This document shows positions 59,381-64,000 of a stretch of 64,000 nucleotides of DNA, in pieces. The notes under the pieces are model-generated. The model did no database searches, was not told the origin of the DNA, and saw nothing but the letters and a program-made list of their open reading frames with translations. Every line of letters starts with the position of its first letter. Position 1 is the stretch's first letter. The stretch is taken from positions 930,001 through 994,000 of the forward strand of contig NZ_CP045496.1 of the NCBI RefSeq assembly GCF_015500075.1. Reading direction: 5' to 3'. The position numbers were made by a program, and so were the translations under genes. Origin of the DNA: Mesorhizobium sp. INR15. GTDB taxonomy: Bacteria > Pseudomonadota > Alphaproteobacteria > Rhizobiales > Rhizobiaceae.

Positions 59381-59428
59381 ACGCAATTCCCAAGGGAAAG
59401 CGCTACGCACTTTTCCTGGAATTGCTCT
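59381..59428. repeat. Short palindromic repeat overlapping a stop codon
   Basis: ACGCAATTCCCAAGGGAAAG then CGCTACGCACTTTTCCTGGA and ATTGCTC, near-identical to 35419-35466. Its right end (CTCTAG) supplies the stop codon of the minus-strand FAD-binding gene at 59427-59429. An AGAGCGG/CCGCTCT hairpin (59330-59376) precedes it. Confidence 0.75.
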
Positions 59429-60776
59429 AGCCCAGCAGCTGTTTGCTCAGCTTCGCACACTGAACGCGGATATCGGGGATGGCATCGATTTCGAAGAAGG
59501 TGCCGCGCGTCAGCGGACCGACGACGAGGATCTTCTTCGACACCGCTCCATCGCTGGCGATGATCTCGCAATTGGCGGATACGTCGAGGCCGATGCGCAA
59601 GGGATCGGGCCGGGCCAGCCCACGATCGACCAGCGAGCGCACGACGCTGTTCGATGAGGTCGAGATGTCCCTGACGATGCCCGAGCAATCATAGATGCGG
59701 GCGACCTCGAAGGCTTCGACGCGCTGCGTGTGACGGGACTGGACCTGGACCGTGAAAGCGCCGTTCGGCGCGATGTCGACGACACGGCCGGCGACGAGGC
59801 GGATGCGGCCTGACTGCACGGCCTCGGTCACTCTGGCATGGACTTCCGGCGGCATGCGGTGGCGATGAATGTCCCACCAGGCCTTGGTGTGTTCGACAAA
59901 ACGGCGCTTGGCGGAAGCTGGCCAGTTCTGCCAGATCTTCTGGTTGAACGGCCGCAAGCCGTCGACGACATCACGCCAGTCGATGCCGGCTTTCTGGTTC
60001 TCCTTTATCAGGTCGCGGAACCAGCCGACGAAATAGGACAGCTGCGTGCCAAGCGGAATGTCGGCGACGTCGAGCTTGATCGGATTGCCCTTGCGATGCG
60101 GCGACGGCAACAACCCGCGCCGCGACACCGCGACGATGCCGCCGCGATGGCCGCGCTGCTGCAGCGCCAGGAAGGCATCGACCATGCTGAGGCCGGTGCC
60201 GAGCACCATGACCTGGCTCTCCGGGTCGATCGCGGTATCCGCCTCCGAGCCCATGCGGATGGTGTGGCCTTGTCCGTTGACCGGCACCTCGTCATGGCCG
60301 GTGGCCAGCACCGCCAGATGCGCGACGACACTGGTGCCGTTGGCGAGCGCCACTTCGACACCCGACGCGGTCGGCGAGATCGACAAGCTTTCCTCATGGA
60401 TGAGGCGCAGGCGTCCGCTCTGCTTTTCGCGCGCCTCGAGTTCGTCCAGCAATTCGCCGAGGTAGCGGGCGTAGATGCTGCGCGGCGCATAGACCGGCGC
60501 CTGCTCCTGCGTTGCCAGGCCGCGCTCCAGGAGCCAGCGCCAGAAATTGCCGGGATCGTCGGCATAGGCGCTCATGCCGGCGGCGCTGACATTCAGCACA
60601 TGCGCGGACAGCAGCGTCGAATAGGCGATGCCCTGGCCGAAATGCGGGCGCTTTTCGATCAGCGTGACGCGCAGGTCGGGATTGGGCGATTTCAACAGAT
60701 GCGCGGCCAGCACGACGCCACTGGCGCCGCCGCCGACAATGATGATCGAGCTGTTCGCACGACCGGTCATGCGCAT
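59427..60776 (-). CDS. FAD/NAD(P)-binding oxidoreductase
   Basis: A 449-residue protein: FAD-binding Rossmann motif SSIIIVGGGASGVVLAAHLL, RVTLIEKRPHFGQGIAYSTL, HVLNVSAAGMSAYADDPGNF, a second dinucleotide motif VMVLGTGLSMVDAFLALQQR, and DCSGIVRD. It belongs to the NAD_binding_9 (PF13454) group of uncharacterised N-hydroxylating or reductase-like flavoproteins. It ends at a repeat that provides the stop codon. It starts 25 bases downstream of the Rrf2 gene on the same strand, making a regulator-enzyme pair, near the taurine-transport genes. Confidence 0.88.
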   Translation of the reverse strand: MRMTGRANSSIIIVGGGASGVVLAAHLLKSPNPDLRVTLIEKRPHFGQGIAYSTLLSAHVLNVSAAGMSAYADDPGNFWRWLLERGLATQEQAPVYAPRSIYARYLGELLDELEAREKQSGRLRLIHEESLSISPTASGVEVALANGTSVVAHLAVLATGHDEVPVNGQGHTIRMGSEADTAIDPESQVMVLGTGLSMVDAFLALQQRGHRGGIVAVSRRGLLPSPHRKGNPIKLDVADIPLGTQLSYFVGWFRDLIKENQKAGIDWRDVVDGLRPFNQKIWQNWPASAKRRFVEHTKAWWDIHRHRMPPEVHARVTEAVQSGRIRLVAGRVVDIAPNGAFTVQVQSRHTQRVEAFEVARIYDCSGIVRDISTSSNSVVRSLVDRGLARPDPLRIGLDVSANCEIIASDGAVSKKILVVGPLTRGTFFEIDAIPDIRVQCAKLSKQLLG

Positions 60777-60801
60777 GCCCGCCGCGTGCGAGGCGCCGGC
60801 G

Positions 60802-61251
60802 TCAGGCCTGGACCTTCAACGCTTCCTGGAGATCGTCGGTGGCCATGTCGCGCATTTCGGCGAGGCTGCGCTGATCGAGCACCTCGGCGATCGCCTGCCG
60901 AACTTCCAGCATCAGATGTCGGACTTGGCATGTCGCCTCGTTGCAATCTTCGCAGCGCTGATACTGGGTGCGGCTGGCGCAAGGGATAGGGGCGAGCGGA
61001 CCGTCGAGCACGCGCACGACATGGCCAACCCTGATCTCATCGGCCGGCCGCGCCAGGCGGTAGCCGCCATCCTTGCCCTTGCGGCTCTGGACGAAACCGG
61101 CATTGCGCAGCTCGCCGAGAATGGCGTCGAGAAACTTCTTCGGAATGTTGTTGCCGGTGGCGATATCGCCAACGAAAGCCAGCTGCCCGGCCGGCAGGTG
61201 CGCGAGATGGATAAGCGCCTTGAGGCCGTACTTGCCCTTTTTGGTGAGCAT
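60802..61251 (-). CDS. Rrf2-family transcriptional regulator with four-cysteine cluster
   Basis: A 149-residue regulator: winged helix MLTKKGKYGLKALIHLAHLP, GDIATGNNIPKKFLDAILGE, LRNAGFVQSRKGKDGGYRLA, and Cys91, Cys100, Cys103 and Cys108 in the region where IscR/NsrR/RirA bind iron-sulfur clusters. It may sense redox, iron or sulfur status, or be of the CymR type. Divergent upstream DNA (61252-61404) contains AT-rich promoter-like sequence. Likely regulates the downstream FAD protein and possibly the tau genes (inference). Confidence 0.9.
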   Translation of the reverse strand: MLTKKGKYGLKALIHLAHLPAGQLAFVGDIATGNNIPKKFLDAILGELRNAGFVQSRKGKDGGYRLARPADEIRVGHVVRVLDGPLAPIPCASRTQYQRCEDCNEATCQVRHLMLEVRQAIAEVLDQRSLAEMRDMATDDLQEALKVQA

Positions 61252-61404
61252 GAAATCAATGTGTCTCTGTCGTGCGGCAGAACCAGCCCGCCGGCTGCGA
61301 AACCACCGGCGCTCCGGACCATCGCTGTGGCACCCAAGCTATCATCACACATAAATTCTAGTGACATGATGTACAAGCCAGGAAACGTTGATTTTGCTTC
61401 GTTT

Positions 61405-61581
61405 TCAAGCTGCGGCAGCCGATTTCACCAGCGCCCTTGCCCCTGTCGGGGCAAAAATGCGCATCGGCAGCCGGAGGGCGGCAAGCCGCATGATAACGAG
61501 GCCCGGTGTCAGCCTTGCGACGCACGCCAGCCGATCCAGGCCGCCGGTGATATCCGTGCTGCGCGAGGCAAGGCCGTTCAT
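61405..61581 (-). CDS. Small hypothetical protein (58 residues) between rrf2 and tauA
   Basis: A short frame with an excellent ribosome site (GGAGGAGTG, then ATG at 61581): MNGLASRSTDITGGLDRLAC, VARLTPGLVIMRLAALRLPM, RIFAPTGARALVKSAAAA. It has an amphipathic, basic middle and no cysteine pair or clear signal. No family recognised. Upstream is an AT-rich stretch (61595-61625) with TATAGT-like sequence. It could be a leader peptide or a small regulator of the sulfur genes; longer overlapping frames in other phases look non-coding. Confidence 0.5.
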   Translation of the reverse strand: MNGLASRSTDITGGLDRLACVARLTPGLVIMRLAALRLPMRIFAPTGARALVKSAAAA

Positions 61582-61976
61582 CACTCCTCCAACTCCCTAA
61601 TGTCGATAATAATACTATACTTACCCTCGAACACCCGGGACTGGTTGTCAATTCCCTGGCTGTCCGCGGCATGGGTTTGCCTGGGATTGGCTAGGGCGAG
61701 AATTATCATTCGTGGGTGAGGGCACAGACTGCAGTCGAGGTCGGAACCTTCCGAACTTCGGCGCGAAGGTTCGCGGAGCGCCATTCCTGCTCCTAAAGCG
61801 ACTTGGCATCGAGGCGGTGAGGCCAGCCTAAGCCGTCCTGTGCGCTTCAGTGCTCCGCCACCGACAGGTTTTTTCTAACAAGCCCGCTTGGGTTGGAAGG
61901 ATTTAACTCTACAAGAACGATAGAATTAACCGACTATGGATGGGCATCCGGTTTCCTCATTTTCAAGGAACGTTTC
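61582..61976. other. Gene-free stretch upstream of tauA
   Basis: This 395-base region holds the probable promoter of the 58-residue gene (TTGACA at 61646-61651 on the minus strand, but with poor spacing to a TATAGT), a GAACCTTC/GAAGGTTC hairpin at 61744-61772, a TTTTTT run near 61868-61875, and an AT-rich leader (TAGAATTAAC) before tauA. No reading frame looks coding. Confidence 0.5.
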
Positions 61977-62990
61977 ATGTCCACCATTTCGCGACGCATC
62001 ATTCTCCTGTCCTCGGCGGCCCTTGCGGGTGCGGCCTTCCTCGGCCCGGCCATGGCCGAGGACCTCAAGATCACCATCGGCTATCAGACGGTGGTCGAAC
62101 CTTCGAAAGTGCCGCAGGCCGACGGCGCCTATGAAAGCGCGACCAAAGCGGTGATCGACTGGCGAAAATTCGATTCCGGCGCCGATGTCATCGCCGCGGT
62201 CGCTTCCGGCTCGGTCGATATCGGCTATGTCGGCTCAAGCCCTCTGGCCGCTGCTGCCAGCCGCGAACTGCCGATCCAGACCATTTTCGTCGTTGGCCTG
62301 ATCGGCGAATCCGAAGCGCTGGTCGCCCGCAACGGCGCCGGCATCGAGAAGGTCGCCGATCTCGCCGGCAAGAAGGTGGCGGTGCCCTTCGTGTCGACAA
62401 CGCATTACAGCCTGCTTGCCGCGTTGAAGCATGAGAAGGTCGATCCGAAGTCGGTCGAGATCCTCAACCTCCGGCCACCTGAGATCGCGGCGGCCTTCGC
62501 GCGCGGCGACATCGACGCGGCCTACGTCTGGGACCCGGCGCTCGGCCAGATCAAGACGACAGGCAAGGTCGTGCTGAATTCCGCGCAGGTCGCCGCCTGG
62601 GGCGCACCGACTTTCGACGCCTGGATCGTGCGGACCGACTTTGCCGAAAAGAACCCGAAAGCGGTGCGCGACTTCGTCAAGGTGACCGGCGCCGCCTATG
62701 CCGAGTTCCTGGCCAAGCCGGACGCCTGGTCGGTGTCATCGCCGCAGGCCGCCAAGATTGCCAAGCTCACCGGCGCCAAGCTGGAAGACGTGCCGCAACT
62801 GCTGAAAGGCTACGTCTTCCCAACGCTGGAAGAACAGGCTTCGGACAAGTTCCTCGGCGGCGGCACGGTCAAGGCGATCGAGGCGGCGTCCGCCTTCCTC
62901 AAGGAGCAAGGCAAGATCGACGCCGTGCTGCCTGACTACTCGAAATACGTCTCGTCGAAATACGTCACCGAGGCACAGGCTTCGAACTAG
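61977..62990 (+). CDS. tauA: Taurine-type ABC transporter substrate-binding protein
   Basis: A 337-residue periplasmic protein from the ATG at 61977, after AAGGAACG. Signal peptide MSTISRRIILLSSAALAGAA to AMA. TauA/SsuA-like blocks follow: LKITIGYQTVVEPSKVPQAD, VAAVASGSVDIGYVGSSPLA, GKKVAVPFVSTTHYSLLAAL, LRPPEIAAAFARGDIDAAYV and WDPALGQI. These match TauA, which binds taurine; other sulfonates cannot be excluded. First gene of the tauABC run. Confidence 0.9.
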   Translation: MSTISRRIILLSSAALAGAAFLGPAMAEDLKITIGYQTVVEPSKVPQADGAYESATKAVIDWRKFDSGADVIAAVASGSVDIGYVGSSPLAAAASRELPIQTIFVVGLIGESEALVARNGAGIEKVADLAGKKVAVPFVSTTHYSLLAALKHEKVDPKSVEILNLRPPEIAAAFARGDIDAAYVWDPALGQIKTTGKVVLNSAQVAAWGAPTFDAWIVRTDFAEKNPKAVRDFVKVTGAAYAEFLAKPDAWSVSSPQAAKIAKLTGAKLEDVPQLLKGYVFPTLEEQASDKFLGGGTVKAIEAASAFLKEQGKIDAVLPDYSKYVSSKYVTEAQASN

Positions 62991-63109
62991 ACGCAGCAAT
63001 ACCGGACGCGCGCGGATCTTCTTCCCTGACGCCGCGTGCTGCTTGCCCCGGAACCGCCGAGCGGTTTCGGGGCAGGTGGATTTCACCGAATCTCCTGCGA
63101 GGATTCGCC

Positions 63110-63901
63110 ATGCAAGAATGGCAAGCCATGCCGCATCTCGTGCTCGACAAGATCTCGATCCACTATGACGGCCAGCCAGCACCGGCCGTCGAACGCGTCT
63201 CGATCGATGTCGCCAAAGGTGACTTCGTCGTGCTGGTCGGCCGCTCCGGCTGTGGCAAGACCTCGTTGCTCAATGTCGCGGCGGGCCTTGTCGCGCCGGC
63301 ACGCGGCAGTGCAACGATCGGCGGCAAGCCGATCGCCACGCCAGGCTCGGACCGGGCTGTCGTGTTCCAGAACGATGCCCTGTTTCCGTGGCTGACCGCG
63401 CGCGAGAATGTTGCCTTCGCACTCAGGCTGCGCGGCGTCGCACCAAGCGAACGCGCCCGCCGGGCCGACGAACTGCTGGCGCTGGTGAAGCTCGACAATG
63501 CCGGCGACAAGCACATCTGGGAGCTTTCCGGCGGCATGCGGCAGCGTGTCGGACTGGCGCGGGCGCTGGCCGCCGAGCCGCAATTCCTGCTGCTCGACGA
63601 GCCGCTGGGCGCGCTTGACGCGCTGACGCGCGAACGCATGCAGACGACGCTGCTCGATCTGTGGACGGCAAGCCGCGTCGGCGTGCTGATGGTGACGCAT
63701 GGCATCGAGGAAGCGCTGCTGCTGGCCACCCGCATCATCGTGCTGGCGCCGGGGCCGGGCCGTGTGGTGCGAAGTTTCGAGCCCGGCTTCAGCCGGCGCT
63801 ACGCCGCCGGCGAGACCATCCGCGCCATCAAGGCTGACCCCGCCTTCGCCGCCGCGCGTGGCGAGCTGACCGACGCTATCTTCGAAGGAGAGGCGGCATG
63901 A
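63110..63901 (+). CDS. tauB: Taurine-type ABC transporter ATP-binding protein
   Basis: A 263-residue ATPase (or 257 from an ATG at 63128): Walker A GRSGCGKTS, Q-loop FQNDALFPWLTARENVAFAL, signature LSGGMRQRVGLARALA, Walker B FLLLDEPLGALD, H-loop THGIEEALLLATRI. The NDALFPW motif is typical of TauB/SsuB/nitrate-type importers. It energises uptake by the neighbouring permease; its stop overlaps the permease start (ATGA). A 119-base gap with no terminator separates it from tauA. Confidence 0.92.
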   Translation: MQEWQAMPHLVLDKISIHYDGQPAPAVERVSIDVAKGDFVVLVGRSGCGKTSLLNVAAGLVAPARGSATIGGKPIATPGSDRAVVFQNDALFPWLTARENVAFALRLRGVAPSERARRADELLALVKLDNAGDKHIWELSGGMRQRVGLARALAAEPQFLLLDEPLGALDALTRERMQTTLLDLWTASRVGVLMVTHGIEEALLLATRIIVLAPGPGRVVRSFEPGFSRRYAAGETIRAIKADPAFAAARGELTDAIFEGEAA

Positions 63902-64000
63902 GCGTTACTTCTTACTCGGAACGTCCCGGTGCCAGGGTCGACGAGGCTCAAGGCCTGACCGTGCCGTGGTCCAGGCCTCGGCCAAGGCGAAGCGGCGTTT
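63898..64000 (+). CDS. tauC: Taurine-type ABC transporter permease, N-terminal fragment
   Basis: Starts at an ATG overlapping the tauB stop (ribosome site AAGGAGAGG) and reads MSVTSYSERPGARVDEAQGL then TVPWSRPRPRRSGV to the window edge. Only the hydrophilic N-terminal leader is present; identity as TauC rests on operon order, since membrane helices lie beyond the end. Confidence 0.75.
   Translation, partial: MSVTSYSERPGARVDEAQGLTVPWSRPRPRRSGV

Noticed and set aside
61614..61651. Canonical sigma-70 promoter (TTGACA and TATAGT) for the 58-residue gene
   Set aside because: The spacing between the two hexamers is about 26 bases, too long for a functional pair.
1..64000. tRNA, rRNA, tmRNA, SRP RNA or riboswitch genes
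   Set aside because: Intergenic regions were read for cloverleaf arms and conserved RNA cores and none was convincing; the recurring hairpins belong to repeat families.

Overview
The window reads as chromosomal DNA of a high-GC alphaproteobacterium of the order Rhizobiales, most likely Mesorhizobium or a close relative. This is inferred from the proteins (MbfA with an Irr-type operator, DUF1127 proteins, a Tat-exported PhoX, a LepA of rhizobial type), from strong GC3 bias, and from mosaic palindromic intergenic elements like those scattered through Rhizobium and Mesorhizobium genomes. No rRNA, tRNA, CRISPR array, prophage or transposase was recognised.

Layout. 1-9.2 kb: an ArsR fragment, stress and iron genes (DUF1127, NIPSNAP/ABM pair, mbfA with an iron control element), a threonine/serine dehydratase, a compact CecR-Ybh-type efflux operon with a perfect palindromic operator, and a CYTH-CHAD pair. 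9.2-23.7 kb: a YiiX-like hydrolase, a LytTR membrane regulator, an XRE regulator divergent from an SMP-30 protein with shared dyads, a 3-methyladenine glycosylase, a SulP transporter with its small XRE neighbour, a tiny lipoprotein, a PAP2 phosphatase, a NarL-type two-component system and PhoX. 23.7-35.4 kb: MarR-GNAT, a flavin monooxygenase, a DUF2156 protein, an ABC-2 exporter, a cyanide-insensitive type bd oxidase (cydAB/cioAB), and a large ATPase-LuxR regulator divergent from a DUF4242 protein. 35.4-41.7 kb: a periplasmic methionine-redox group (DUF1223 thioredoxin-like protein, methionine-rich heptad-repeat protein, exported MsrA) behind a promoter resembling the ECF sigma-F type, an orphan TadG-like protein and lepA. 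41.7-45.3 kb: a lower-GC three-gene cassette built around a DNA adenine-type methyltransferase, the clearest foreign insertion here. 45.3-57 kb: membrane proteins, an orphan peptide-type binding protein, alpha/beta and cysteine hydrolases, a DddP-like M24 protein, a GlxA/AraC regulator, and the reverse transsulfuration pair (CBS plus cystathionine gamma-lyase/synthase). 57-64 kb: a YciI-like/isochorismatase-like pair whose hydrolase has lost its catalytic cysteine, HxlR beside a frameshifted DJ-1/PfpI gene, an FAD/NAD(P)-binding protein with an Rrf2 regulator, and the start of a taurine-type ABC operon (tauABC, cut by the window end).

Two things deserve most attention. First, the DUF1223 / Met-rich repeat / MsrA group looks like a periplasmic methionine-sulfoxide scavenging cycle comparable to the MrpX-MsrP system but built on MsrA. 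Second, the MerR-like / methyltransferase-TRD / unknown-protein cassette next to lepA looks like a restriction or defence islet whose effector is not obvious. The window is also rich in intergenic repeats: at least seven RIME-like mosaics, two copies of an element of about 200 bp with long inverted ends, and several short palindromes that abut stop codons.
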